A stretch of DNA of 64,000 nucleotides from Neobacillus sp. DY30 (GTDB lineage: Bacteria > Bacillota > Bacilli > Bacillales > Cytobacillaceae). The stretch covers positions 4,222,001-4,286,000 of the forward strand of contig NZ_CP126093.1 in assembly GCF_030123065.1 (NCBI RefSeq). The letters are read 5' to 3'. The notes under the pieces are model-generated. The model worked only from the letters and a program-made list of their open reading frames with translations, was not told the origin of the DNA and ran no database searches. Below, piece by piece: positions 43,131-52,007 of the stretch (positions are counted from its first letter, which is position 1; each line of letters starts with the position of its first letter). The position numbers were made by a program, and so were the translations under genes.

Positions 43131-43550
43131 ATTAATAACGTTCTATAAGCCATGTTCTGTACCAGAGTACTGCAAACGGCGTTAAATGCCTCGTACCTAG
43201 GTGGTAATCATCTATCTACAGATTCAGGTGAATCTGTCCTTCTCCTCGTTCAATTCCTCAGAGAAAGTGCCCCTACCATTATTTGGGTTTCTCGCTCGTG
43301 GGGTTTACCTCGTTCCACCCTTTTCATTTCTGAAAAGGCTCCGTCACTGTGGCACTTTTATAGGTATTCATACCATATCCGTATGGACTTAGGTATTTTC
43401 CCGGCCGTCAGCCAAGCCATTGGCTCATGGCTGCCCTAGCTTATGAATTGGCTAGGCACGAACACTACGAGCATCTCAGCTCGTGCGAGCATGGACTTTC
43501 CTCTACAAGCAAGCAAGGCTCCTTGCAGCGATTACCCGAACGTTATTAAT
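43131..43550 (-). ncRNA. rnpB: RNase P RNA, B type
   Basis: About 420 bases on the minus strand. The ends pair as helix P1 (attaataacgttc with gaacgttattaat, 13 bp). Characteristic conserved regions include GAGGAAAGTCCATGCTCGCA near the 5' end, the CAGGGCAG-like GCTAGGGCAGCC segment, and the 3' GGCTTATAGAACG block that pairs to P1. It is the ribozyme that trims the 5' ends of tRNA precursors. Location between ypsC and gpsB matches B. subtilis. Open frames across it are fortuitous. Confidence 0.96.
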
Positions 43551-43623
43551 GAGTACTTTCTTATTATATTCATTTGTATTTTATTAATCAATGGTTTTAA
43601 TTAGGAAATCATGGGACTATCTG

Positions 43624-43926
43624 TTAATCGTATAGTTTATTGCCAAAAACATGTTTCTCAAGATTTGATAAACGCTTTAAAATATCAAAGTTAGTCGTTC
43701 CTGCAGGCTGTGTTACCGGCTGTCTTCTAGATGTTTCTTCCAGCTGTTTACGTAAGCGGAGATTTTCTTGCTGCAGATCTTCTATTTCCTGTTGAAACAC
43801 TTCATAATCCTTGATAATCAAGTCCAAATACTTATCAACATCTTCTTGTTTATAGCCTCTAACACCGGTCTTAAATTCTTTTTCTAAAATATCCTTAGCG
43901 GTCAATTTCACTTTATCGGACACCAT
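43624..43926 (-). CDS. gpsB: Cell division protein GpsB
   Basis: A 100-residue DivIVA-domain protein: [28 protein letters not shown] as the membrane-binding N-terminus, a coiled coil (residues 35-68) and a short C-terminal helix ([17 protein letters not shown]). GpsB shuttles the synthase PBP1 (PonA) between septum and side wall; ponA is also in this window. Confidence 0.95.
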   Translation of the reverse strand: MVSDKVKLTAKDILEKEFKTGVRGYKQEDVDKYLDLIIKDYEVFQQEIEDLQQENLRLRKQLEETSRRQPVTQPAGTTNFDILKRLSNLEKHVFGNKLYD

Positions 43927-44009
43927 TCAATTCACCTCAAGTCATTCGCCAATCATTACCTATTATTTTTTCAAAAATATGCGATTTTGTCAATTTTTCT
44001 TTCTTTTGC

Positions 44010-44570
44010 CTAATAATCTGAACGTTTTAATTCTTCTTCTTCTACGATTACTTGTAAATCATAAAAAGTGATAAGCCGTATTGGATAAGAGTGTTTGGTT
44101 TGATATTGTACTGCCAATTCGTATATGTACTTTGGGCTTCCTTCTTTCTCTTGATCGTATAAAAGAAGCAGTCCGTCACTTTTTTCAATAAAAAATTGAT
44201 TTTTTAAACGAAACTGCCAAGGTTTTTCATACCCTTTTTTTGTTACAGAATCGATGTAGTCTGCTTGTGCTAAGATTGATTTATACCAATCTGTGTTGTT
44301 TTCACTCCAAGAGGCTTCTTGATCTAGAAATGGGGTGATAACAGCCAGTTTTACATCAGGAAATTCTGCTTGTAATTCGAAAACAACTTCAGCAGCCCAA
44401 AGTTCAACACCAAGTTGTCCACTAATCAATACCCACTCTAATCCCGCTTCCATTAATGAGATTAACTCTTTCTTTATGGCCGCTTTAATAAACATAACAG
44501 CAGGATGATCGTTTTTAAATATTCCTAATTCAAACGGTTTGTAACCTGATATGGCTAAAACTTTAATCAA
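44010..44570 (-). CDS. ypsA: DUF1273 / SLOG family protein YpsA
   Basis: A 186-residue Rossmann-like SLOG protein, with the early [11 protein letters not shown] and central [15 protein letters not shown] motifs expected for nucleotide binding. In B. subtilis it is linked to cell division. The start is TTG 44570 with AGGAG 7-8 bases upstream; no ATG fits. Neighbours gpsB and cotD as in B. subtilis. Confidence 0.9.
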   Translation of the reverse strand: MIKVLAISGYKPFELGIFKNDHPAVMFIKAAIKKELISLMEAGLEWVLISGQLGVELWAAEVVFELQAEFPDVKLAVITPFLDQEASWSENNTDWYKSILAQADYIDSVTKKGYEKPWQFRLKNQFFIEKSDGLLLLYDQEKEGSPKYIYELAVQYQTKHSYPIRLITFYDLQVIVEEEELKRSDY

Positions 44571-44665
44571 AGTTATGCTCCTTATTGGCGTTTAGAGAGC
44601 CATTTTTTTATAAACATATCAAAATAACCAAAAAAAACAAGGGCGGATTGCCCTTGTTAGTATTG

Positions 44666-45157
44666 TTATCTAAAACGTCGCGGACGAGGGAATTGACCTG
44701 GCGCCATGCCTGATCCCATTCCTGGTCCCATCATGCCTGGTCCCATTCCTGAACCCATGCCTGGTCCCATCATACCTGGTCCCATGCCCGGTCCCATCAT
44801 GCCTGGTCCCATGCCCGGTCCCATCATGCCTGGTCCCATGCCCGGTCCCATCATGCCTGGTCCCATATTTGGCGGCATGTTGTTCCCTGGAGGTAATGCA
44901 TTGCTTTGAGCTCCAGCAACAGCTGTTGGTGCCGGTGCCGGCATACCACCTGGACAGCAGTTAATGTGCTGGTTACAGCACTCCTCAGCGCAAGAAGCAG
45001 TAGTTGGACAATAGTGTTTATGCTGGAACATATGATGATTAATAGTTGTTATATGTTTTGGATGAATATGCGGAACCACCGTTGTTGAGAACGTGTGGTT
45101 TACGAAATTTTGAGTCGGATGAATGACTGGCGGCGCAAAATTAGTTCCAAGATACAA
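44666..45157 (-). CDS. cotD: Spore coat protein CotD with an expanded GPGM-rich tail
   Basis: An inner spore coat protein. The N-terminal part is histidine-rich (PPVIHPTQNF, VVPHIHPKHITTINHHMFQH) as in B. subtilis CotD (75 residues), followed by a cysteine-rich stretch and then a tail of GPGMMGPGM-type repeats ending in PRPRRFR; total 163 residues. TTG 45157 is preferred because GGGAG lies 8 bases before it; the frame can extend to TTG 45175, which sits within that site. The tail is longer than the classical protein. Confidence 0.85.
   Translation of the reverse strand: MYLGTNFAPPVIHPTQNFVNHTFSTTVVPHIHPKHITTINHHMFQHKHYCPTTASCAEECCNQHINCCPGGMPAPAPTAVAGAQSNALPPGNNMPPNMGPGMMGPGMGPGMMGPGMGPGMMGPGMGPGMMGPGMGSGMGPGMMGPGMGSGMAPGQFPRPRRFR
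44706..44868. repeat. 27-base tandem repeats in cotD
   Basis: Direct repeats of a 27-base unit (catgcctggtcccatgcccg...) encoding 9-residue GPGMMGPGM units, several nearly identical in DNA sequence. Near-identity suggests recent expansion; copy number probably varies between strains. Confidence 0.85.
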
Positions 45158-45340
45158 TTTAAGCTCTCCCTTCAAAAATATATTCTGTTTACATTAACAG
45201 CCTATGATAGGAGAGAAATTCTTGTACTAAGGAAAATACCTATTTTTCATGTATCTGATTAAGAATAACTTCAAATAGACAACTGTCCAGCTCAAGTACC
45301 CCATGATACGAGTCCATAACAGACTGGGGACTGGAACTTA

Positions 45341-45436
45341 TTATAGCATCGAATATAAGTTATCTTTTAAGCTTGAAAAAAGTACTGCAGTCAAACAAAC
45401 GACAACAAAAAATAAATACAAGATTGCTTTATACAT
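45341..45436 (-). CDS. 31-residue putative membrane peptide
   Basis: A short frame, MYKAILYLFFVVVCLTAVLF then a charged end, giving a single helix. GAGGTAG lies about 8 bases before ATG 45436. It sits in a 391-base gap (45158-45548) between mrfB and cotD. A stem-forming stretch with cccc/gggg arms lies at 45295-45335 just after its stop. Not recognised; may be spore-related by location, which is weak evidence. The rest of the gap shows nothing clear. Confidence 0.5.
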   Translation of the reverse strand: MYKAILYLFFVVVCLTAVLFSSLKDNLYSML

Positions 45437-45548
45437 CGTATCTACCTCATTTTTGTTTTATAGTCGTTTTTTACTCACAGTTTCATATTTTACAACTTTA
45501 AACTATAAGAAACAATATAGTTTTCTGCATTTAAATGTGAAATTTTTG

Positions 45549-46835
45549 TTACAATACATCAAGGTATGACGAACCGTTGCACTTCATTTGAAATTTAGCG
45601 AATTTGCCCTCTAATCGGGTCAATCTTGATTCAAGCTGCTGCTGAACTTTTTGCGCAGGAGTTTTAGTATTATTAATGATTTCAACCGCCTTTTGGCAAT
45701 AATTCAAAGCACGCTTATAATCTTTTATTTTGTGCTCATAGATTTTAGCCGTTTCAATGCATGCTTCAATACTCAACGTCGGATTTTCAGCGTCAGCCAC
45801 TTCAATAAATAGCGGTAAACCAGTTTCCCAGTTTTGTTCTTTTTTAGCTTGATAGGCAAGCGCAAGTTTTGCTTGTAATGATGTGAAATCGCTGCCTCCT
45901 GCAAGCTTTGTCAAGACCTTTGCAGCTTCACCCTTTTCACCGAGTGAAGCATACCAGCGTCCGACTTCAAAAGATTCTTTTCGTGTTTGATTAATGTCCC
46001 TCCCGCAAAGTTGAAAGGTTAGGTGGGTATATAGTGTAACAAGAGATAAGATATCAATTTCATTATGCTTTATAATTCCAAGCATTCCATCAGGCTGTTT
46101 ACTATCAACGAAATCAAAATAAATCATGGGAGCCAAATAACCCGGGATATCATCTTGCCGCTCAATCCCTAAGACATCTTTTTCGACCACAGCTAGCTTA
46201 AGACGATCTAATTTATGTTTCCAAAGTCGTTTTGCTGCATGAAATAAATCAAAATGACCAAAAGCAGGAAGCTTGGGTACATGATCCCTTACAAGGGTAT
46301 GCCTTGTTTTTACTTGCGGCCAGTCAAAGGATTTTCCATTATAGGTGACTAATGTTTTGTAATTTACCTTCTCCAAAAAGCTTTGATACAGCGGGACTTC
46401 TGCACCAGGATGCGGGAGTATATGCTGTCTTAGAACAAGATTTTCACCAATGACACTTGCATAGCCAAGTAAAAAAATCGTATTCCCTGCTCCGCCTCCA
46501 AGTCCTGTCGTTTCAGTATCAAAAAAGAATAATTCTTCAGCAGAATGCCCCTCGGCTGATAATGGATGGCTGATAGGCTGTTTATTCCAAATATCAATTG
46601 CTGTAAGAAAATCATGAAAATGGTAATGTCCATGCTTTTGTGTTAAAGGATATTTTACTTCACGAATAAGACAGTAATCTTGATCTAAGAAATATGGGGC
46701 GACATTTTCGCTTTCCCATTTAGGAAGGAATGGTATCTCAATCCTTGCAGTCTCAGGAGGAGGAGTATTGTTTATTACTGTGGCTCCTCCTGTCATATGC
46801 GGTTTTAAACGATTCAATTTATTTTTTAATGACAT
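45549..46835 (-). CDS. mrfB: Exonuclease MrfB (YprB), mitomycin repair
   Basis: A 428-residue protein with a DEDD exonuclease core (FFDTETTGLGGGAGN near residue 107; later NEIDILSLVTLY) and a C-terminal helical region with TPR-like repeats (LALAYQAKKEQNWETGLPLF). In B. subtilis YprB is MrfB, which works with the MrfA helicase to repair mitomycin C adducts and crosslinks independently of UvrA. The stop-start gap to mrfA upstream is 17 bases, so they form one operon. Confidence 0.9.
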   Translation of the reverse strand: MSLKNKLNRLKPHMTGGATVINNTPPPETARIEIPFLPKWESENVAPYFLDQDYCLIREVKYPLTQKHGHYHFHDFLTAIDIWNKQPISHPLSAEGHSAEELFFFDTETTGLGGGAGNTIFLLGYASVIGENLVLRQHILPHPGAEVPLYQSFLEKVNYKTLVTYNGKSFDWPQVKTRHTLVRDHVPKLPAFGHFDLFHAAKRLWKHKLDRLKLAVVEKDVLGIERQDDIPGYLAPMIYFDFVDSKQPDGMLGIIKHNEIDILSLVTLYTHLTFQLCGRDINQTRKESFEVGRWYASLGEKGEAAKVLTKLAGGSDFTSLQAKLALAYQAKKEQNWETGLPLFIEVADAENPTLSIEACIETAKIYEHKIKDYKRALNYCQKAVEIINNTKTPAQKVQQQLESRLTRLEGKFAKFQMKCNGSSYLDVL

Positions 46836-46852
46836 TTCAGCACTTCCTCGTT

Positions 46853-49129
46853 TTAATTGGAAGGATTTAAAAAAGCCTCGATTATTTTTAATGTATCCCT
46901 CTTTGCGGTCTCACCGGCTGCGTCGGTTCCGATACATGAAGGACAGCCTGATTGACATTTACAGTTATCAATCATTTTTTTCGTTTCCGCAAATACAACT
47001 GACATTCCCGAATGAATTTTCTCACTTAACCCTATACCGCCAGGATAACGGTCATAGAAGAAAATTGTCGGCTTCTCATTATGATCAGCCTTAACCTGCG
47101 GTATCACATGAATATCTTGTGGATCTGCCATGACAAATAGTGGTGCAATATGATTTAAAGCATGTGCTGTGCCAACGAGCCCCTGTTCTAACCGCTCTTG
47201 CCCCATTTCTGCGAACGACTTATTTAACGAAATCCAAGCTGCGCTCGTGTGGAGTTCTTCTTCAGGGAGGTGGATTGGACCAGAACCGATATTTTCATGG
47301 GTCTCGAATTTTATTTTCTTAAAGATGGTAGCCATTGCCCGAACGCTTACATCCCCATAGCCAACTTCTGCATACTCCATCTTTTTAAGCTTGTCCTCTT
47401 CTAAAACCTTTAGTTGCACAGCTAAATTGGCATCTGTAAAATAGTCAACATCTACTTCCCGCACAAATGCCTTCTTTTCATCCCAATCAAGCTTTTCTAC
47501 TTGGAATTGGGTTCCTTGATGCAGATAGATAGCTTCATCATGCAGCAGCGTCATGGCCGAGAAGCGGTCCATTTCTCCGATTACTCTTACATTTGCCACA
47601 TCTGATTGGTCGACAATGATAACATTTTCTTGAGAAGCAGAGCGCAAACTAATATTATGAGCAGGGAACGAATCATTCATCCAATACCATTTATCGCCGT
47701 TTTGGTACAGAATACGTTCCTCTGTCAGATATTCAAGCAAATCCTCCGTACCAACGTTTCCAAACTGCTCACCTGCTTTAAACGGCAGCTCGAAAGCTGC
47801 ACATTTCATATGATCAATTAAAATGATCAGGTTATCAGGATTAATCCTTGCCGTCTCTGGGCTTTTATTAAAAAAATATTCAGGGTTCTGGATAATATAT
47901 TGATCAAGTGGACTAGAACTCGCAACCATTATAACAAGTGCTTCCCCGTGTCTCCTTCCTGCTCGCCCTGCCTGCTGCCATGCGCTGGAAATCGTCCCAG
48001 GATACCCAGTCATAATACATACCTGTAACTGGCCAATATCTACTCCCAGCTCCAATGCATTGGTACTAACAACGCCATAAATATCCCCGGAACGCAGGCC
48101 TTTTTCAATTTTCCTGCGTTCGGTTGGCAGATAGCCTCCCCGATATCCCATGATCGATTTAGGACCTAATTGATTTTTAACCAACTCTTGCAGGTAGGTT
48201 AAAATAATCTCCACTCGCACTCTGCTTCTAGCGAAGACAATCGTTTGTATTTTATTTTTTAATAATTCCCCCGCAATTTTCCTTACCTCAAGTGTTGCAC
48301 TTCTTCTAATATTTAAGGGCTTATTTACAATCGGGGGATTATAAAAAAGAAAATGTTTATTACCACTTGGTGCACCATTATTATCAATTAGGGTCATTTT
48401 TTCCTCTGTTAGGTTTTCAGCAAGCTCAAGTGGATTGGCAATCGTTGCAGATGTACAAATAAATACCGGGTTACTGCCGTAGTATCGACAAATCCTTTTA
48501 AGCCGGCGAATAACGTTGGCGACATGACTGCCGAAAACGCCTCGATACGTGTGAAGCTCATCAATTACCACGAATTTCAGATTTTCAAACAGAGAAACCC
48601 ATTTTGTGTGGTGAGGAAGAATGGCTGAATGAAGCATATCTGGATTAGTTATGACTACATGTCCAGCCTTGCGGACCTTTTGGCGGATATTTGCCGGTGT
48701 ATCACCATCATAGGTATAACTGTTAATATCCATTCCCGAGGCCTGGATGATTTCATTTATTTCACTTTTCTGGTCCTGTGCCAATGCTTTTGTAGGAAAC
48801 ATGTAAAGAGCCCTGGCGCTGGGGTTGGATAAAATACTTTGTAAAACAGGTAGGTTATAGCAAAGTGTTTTTCCAGAAGCAGTAGGCGTAACGGCTACAA
48901 CACTATTACCGGCCATAATCTTTTCGTACGCTGTTCTTTGGTGTGTATAAAGCTTTTCTATTCCTTTACTATTAAGTGAATCTATTAATGCCGGATTAAG
49001 GTTATTCGGAAGGGAAACGGTTTGGGCTTCTTTTGCTTCAAGTGTCTTCCAGGTAACAATATTTTCTTTGAAACCATCATTTATTTTTATATCAGCAAGT
49101 ATATCTTGCAGGTTTTTTTTCAATTTCAT
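46853..49129 (-). CDS. mrfA: DNA repair helicase MrfA (YprA)
   Basis: A 758-residue superfamily 2 helicase with C-terminal DUF1998 domain. Walker A VTPTASGKTLCYN (near residue 83), DEAH-like VVIDELHTYRG, motif VI QQAGRAGRRHG, and the zinc-binding CKCQSGCPSC at the end. B. subtilis YprA is MrfA, a 3'-5' helicase for mitomycin damage. ATG 49129 follows a GAGGTGATCC-type site. A LexA-like box lies 28 bases upstream. Confidence 0.93.
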   Translation of the reverse strand: MKLKKNLQDILADIKINDGFKENIVTWKTLEAKEAQTVSLPNNLNPALIDSLNSKGIEKLYTHQRTAYEKIMAGNSVVAVTPTASGKTLCYNLPVLQSILSNPSARALYMFPTKALAQDQKSEINEIIQASGMDINSYTYDGDTPANIRQKVRKAGHVVITNPDMLHSAILPHHTKWVSLFENLKFVVIDELHTYRGVFGSHVANVIRRLKRICRYYGSNPVFICTSATIANPLELAENLTEEKMTLIDNNGAPSGNKHFLFYNPPIVNKPLNIRRSATLEVRKIAGELLKNKIQTIVFARSRVRVEIILTYLQELVKNQLGPKSIMGYRGGYLPTERRKIEKGLRSGDIYGVVSTNALELGVDIGQLQVCIMTGYPGTISSAWQQAGRAGRRHGEALVIMVASSSPLDQYIIQNPEYFFNKSPETARINPDNLIILIDHMKCAAFELPFKAGEQFGNVGTEDLLEYLTEERILYQNGDKWYWMNDSFPAHNISLRSASQENVIIVDQSDVANVRVIGEMDRFSAMTLLHDEAIYLHQGTQFQVEKLDWDEKKAFVREVDVDYFTDANLAVQLKVLEEDKLKKMEYAEVGYGDVSVRAMATIFKKIKFETHENIGSGPIHLPEEELHTSAAWISLNKSFAEMGQERLEQGLVGTAHALNHIAPLFVMADPQDIHVIPQVKADHNEKPTIFFYDRYPGGIGLSEKIHSGMSVVFAETKKMIDNCKCQSGCPSCIGTDAAGETAKRDTLKIIEAFLNPSN

Positions 49130-49156
49130 AGGATCACCTCGTTATAACCATTATAG

Positions 49157-49170
49157 CGAATAAACGTTCG
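49157..49170. promoter_or_regulatory. LexA-like SOS box upstream of mrfA
   Basis: CGAATAAACGTTCG differs in one arm position from the Bacillus LexA consensus CGAAC-N4-GTTCG. It lies 28-41 bases before the mrfA start codon, where a promoter would be expected, and also upstream (80 bases) of the divergent crp gene. Confidence 0.55.
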
Positions 49171-49249
49171 CAGAAAAAGCTTGTTAATTATTATTTATTT
49201 GTCTGTTACAATAGTATAAGGTATTTTATTTCGTCTGTGGAGGTGGAGC

Positions 49250-49948
49250 ATGAGAATCGAAGATGTTAAAAAGGTGCTTTCTGAGTTCATGCTTTTTAGA
49301 GAATTGGATGACTACGAATTAACGAAAATTGCTAACATTTCTATTGCTAGAGAATGGAAAAAGCAAAGTCATGTTTTTCTTCAAGGTGACCCATTAGAAA
49401 ATGTCTATTTCATTTATAGCGGGAAAATTAAAGTATATAAAAGTGATATCCACGGGAAAGAACAAATTGTCGCTATTATGAAAAAAGGTGAAATGTTTCC
49501 TCATGTTGGCTTTTTCAGGAAAGGTAGTTATCCTGCGTACGCTGAAGTTCTTGAACCATCAACGCTTATTACAGTGCCTATTTCAAAATTCGAAGGTGTT
49601 CTCATTGAGTATCCTGAACTTAGTATTAAAGTATTTAAGGTACTAGGTGAAAAAATAGTGGATTTGCAAAACCGTCTGGAAGAACAAATTCTTAACAATA
49701 CATACGAACAAATAATCAAACTACTCATCCGTCTTGGGCAAAAACATGGAAAGGAATTAGAGGACGGAACGATTCTTCTTAAGTCCGAGTTTACCAACCG
49801 TGATTTGGCAAGTATGATTGGAACTACACGTGAAACGATCAGTAGAACGCTAACTAAAATGAAAAAGGACGAGCTAATAGAAGTTGATGAACGTGGAAAT
49901 ATGATTATAGATATTGATGTTCTGCTTTCAGAAATTAATTTAATATAA
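49250..49948 (+). CDS. Crp/Fnr family regulator without cysteines (next to hcp)
   Basis: A 232-residue regulator, closely similar to the one at 37011 (shared VYFIYSGKIKVYKSDIHGKEQIV, GEMFPHVGFFRKG and LFKVLGEKIVDLQ-like blocks). The DNA-contact helix is TRETISRTLTKMK, again suited to TGTGA. It contains no cysteine at all, excluding a cysteine-ligated Fe-S cluster of the Fnr type. Preceded by GGAGGTGGAGC. Convergent with hcp, whose promoter carries a matching box. ArcR-like behaviour is one possibility. Confidence 0.88.
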   Translation: MRIEDVKKVLSEFMLFRELDDYELTKIANISIAREWKKQSHVFLQGDPLENVYFIYSGKIKVYKSDIHGKEQIVAIMKKGEMFPHVGFFRKGSYPAYAEVLEPSTLITVPISKFEGVLIEYPELSIKVFKVLGEKIVDLQNRLEEQILNNTYEQIIKLLIRLGQKHGKELEDGTILLKSEFTNRDLASMIGTTRETISRTLTKMKKDELIEVDERGNMIIDIDVLLSEINLI

Positions 49949-49950
49949 AT

Positions 49951-49979
49951 AACCGCAGCATATACTAGCTGCGGTTTTT
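49951..49979. terminator. Terminator between crp and hcp
   Basis: A 9-bp stem aaccgcagc / gctgcggtt with an 8-base loop and TTTTT on the plus strand, between convergent genes. Confidence 0.88.
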
Positions 49980-49986
49980 CAAATGA

Positions 49987-51285
49987 TTAAGATTTTGATA
50001 GCTCAAGCATGTCTGCCATGTCTTCTTGAGCAGTACCAATTAACTTTAAGTTAAATGTTTCCTGGAGAACCTGCAGGACACCTTCAGAAATGAATTCCGG
50101 CGGCTTTGGTCCAATACGGATATCCTGGATGCCTAAACTGAATAGTCCTAAAAGAATCGCTACTGCTTTTTGCTCAAACCAAGATAAAACAATGCTTACA
50201 GGTAATTCATTAATTTCGCATCCAAATGCATCAGCTAGCGCCATCGCAATCTTTACGGTAGATCCTGAGTTATTACACTGTCCTAAATCGATATAACGTG
50301 GAATATTTGTTCCGGGAACAACGCCATAATCAACATCGTTAAAACGGAATTTTCCGCATGATGTTGTCAAAATAACTGTTTCGGGCGGAAGAGAAGTTGC
50401 TAATTCGCGATAATATTCCCCGCCTTTACCAGGCGCATCACAGCCGGCAATGACAAAGAAACGTTTTATTTTCCCAGCTTTTACAGCCTCAATTACTTCT
50501 GGTGCTAAGCCAAGAACGGTTTCATGATGGAAACCGGTAAGCAGGGTTTCGTCTGAATGTATATCCGCTTCTGGAAGTTCAAGCGCTCTCTCGATTAATG
50601 GTGAAAAGTCATCATTAGTAATTTTTTGTACATTCTCAAGACCTGCTACTTCATAACTAAACATTCGGTCAGCATATGTACCTTTAATTGGCATTACACA
50701 GTTGGTAGTTGCCAAAATCGCACCCGGGAATTTTTCAAAAAGACGTCGTTGGTCATACCAAGCCTTTCCGATATTTCCTTTTAAATGAGGATATTTCTTT
50801 AATGCTGGATACCCATGTGCCGGAAGCATTTCGGAATGTGTATAAATATTAATGCCTTTTCCTTCTGTCTGCTTTAGCAATTCCTCGAGCGCAAATAAGT
50901 TATGACCGGAAACCACAATGGATTTTCCTTCAATTTTGTTTTGGCTAACGCGTTTTGGCTCAGGAATGCCAAGACGCTTTGTATGTGCTTCATCGAGCAT
51001 TTCCATCACACGTACCGTTGCCTTCCCCACCTTCATTGCCATTTCGATATGTTCTTGAACATTGAAATTAGAATTCGTTAATGTCATATAAAGAGCTTCT
51101 TGTGTAGTTGTATCAACAAATGAATCCGTATATCCTAGTTGATTAGCATGCGTCCGGTAAGCTGCAATTCCTTTTAATCCATAGATAATGGTATCCTGAA
51201 GGCTTGAAATTGTTTCATTTTTCCCACAAACACCAACAACTGTACAGCCGCCAACAGGAGTTTGTTCACATTGATTACAGAACAT
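49987..51285 (-). CDS. hcp: Hybrid cluster protein (hydroxylamine reductase)
   Basis: A 432-residue Hcp. The N-terminal cluster motif is CNQCEQTPVGGCTVVGVC (Cys 3, 6, 14, 20). Hybrid-cluster ligands are visible in VVSGHNLFALEE (His), HSEMLPAHGYP (Glu), TNCVMPI, AGCDAPGKGG, TSCGKFRF and LGQCNNSG. It is known to reduce NO or hydroxylamine. At 432 residues it is over 100 shorter than the usual 540-550, missing helical bundle sequence after the first motif, as in class III enzymes. ATG 51285 has GAGGGA; the frame to 51327 lacks a site. An Fnr-type box controls it. Confidence 0.93.
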   Translation of the reverse strand: MFCNQCEQTPVGGCTVVGVCGKNETISSLQDTIIYGLKGIAAYRTHANQLGYTDSFVDTTTQEALYMTLTNSNFNVQEHIEMAMKVGKATVRVMEMLDEAHTKRLGIPEPKRVSQNKIEGKSIVVSGHNLFALEELLKQTEGKGINIYTHSEMLPAHGYPALKKYPHLKGNIGKAWYDQRRLFEKFPGAILATTNCVMPIKGTYADRMFSYEVAGLENVQKITNDDFSPLIERALELPEADIHSDETLLTGFHHETVLGLAPEVIEAVKAGKIKRFFVIAGCDAPGKGGEYYRELATSLPPETVILTTSCGKFRFNDVDYGVVPGTNIPRYIDLGQCNNSGSTVKIAMALADAFGCEINELPVSIVLSWFEQKAVAILLGLFSLGIQDIRIGPKPPEFISEGVLQVLQETFNLKLIGTAQEDMADMLELSKS

Positions 51286-51318
51286 TCTGTTCCCTCGCTT
51301 TCTCGTAAATACTTTTTC

Positions 51319-51361
51319 ATGATACAAATACTAGTAAATTTTTAATGTGACATTTATCACT
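51319..51361 (-). promoter_or_regulatory. Fnr/Crp-type box and promoter of hcp
   Basis: TGTGACATTTATCACT at 51346-51361 (9 of 10 arm positions). On the minus strand a TATCAT -10 hexamer begins at 51324, 29.5 bases past the box centre, so the box sits at about -41.5 from the expected start near 51312. Spacing and hexamer are identical to the ba3 oxidase promoter. Confidence 0.78.
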
Positions 51362-51476
51362 AAAAACGCAGTTGTAATAAAAGGTTCATAAATTTACCGC
51401 TAAAGTATGAACCTGCACAAAGCATAGCCTAATGCATATGATATGGTGAGAAAATACGGAAGTGAGGGAAAGTTTG

Positions 51477-51956
51477 ATGTCTACCATGCCTCCAAGTGAT
51501 CAAAATAAAAATAAGAAGGTTAAACCTGAGCAGTTTCGAGATCTTTTTAGGACGATGAATGACTTTATTCATGAAAAACCGGTAAAAGGATTTCTACAAT
51601 CTATTGATGAATTTTTTAATAGTCCGTTTCCAAGTGGAGCTTTTCCTGTTGAGGTTCAGGAAACAGAGGACGAATACATTATTTCAGCTGAGCTTCCAGG
51701 GGTTAAAAAGGAGCAAATACGGCTTAATATCTTACCCAATCATGTAAGTATTTCTGTCGAGAATAATGAAATGGAAACAAAGGAAGATTTAAACAATCAC
51801 TTTTTCCAAAGGAAGGTTTCACAACAAAGACTCTCCCGTACCATTCCGTTACCTATGACCATTAATGAAAAGTTGGTTAAGGCTACTTATCGGGACGGTT
51901 TACTGACCATTCGGATTCCACAAGTTAGAGGAAAATCGATTAATATAGAGGACTAA
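51477..51956 (+). CDS. Hsp20/alpha-crystallin family protein
   Basis: A 159-residue small heat-shock protein. The alpha-crystallin domain runs from about residue 60 (FPVEVQETEDEYIISAELPG) to the conserved strand DGLLTIRIP near the end; the N-terminal arm is polar. Acts as an ATP-independent holdase, or a spore coat relative such as CotM. ATG 51477 has GAGGGA at 8 bases; the GTG at 51462 lies within that region. Confidence 0.88.
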   Translation: MSTMPPSDQNKNKKVKPEQFRDLFRTMNDFIHEKPVKGFLQSIDEFFNSPFPSGAFPVEVQETEDEYIISAELPGVKKEQIRLNILPNHVSISVENNEMETKEDLNNHFFQRKVSQQRLSRTIPLPMTINEKLVKATYRDGLLTIRIPQVRGKSINIED

Positions 51957-52007
51957 AGAATCAAAATAAAAAACCTCCACATAAACTTTTCGACAAATAC
52001 ACGAAAA

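Noticed and set aside
43152..43439. A 95-residue frame across 43152-43439
   Set aside because: It lies entirely within the RNase P RNA gene on the opposite strand.
44706..44868. Possible CRISPR-like repeat array
   Set aside because: The repeats are contiguous with no spacers and encode the GPGM tail of CotD.
44706..44909. Proline-rich PMPGPI frame on the plus strand
   Set aside because: The antisense reading of the cotD repeats, which stay open in several frames.
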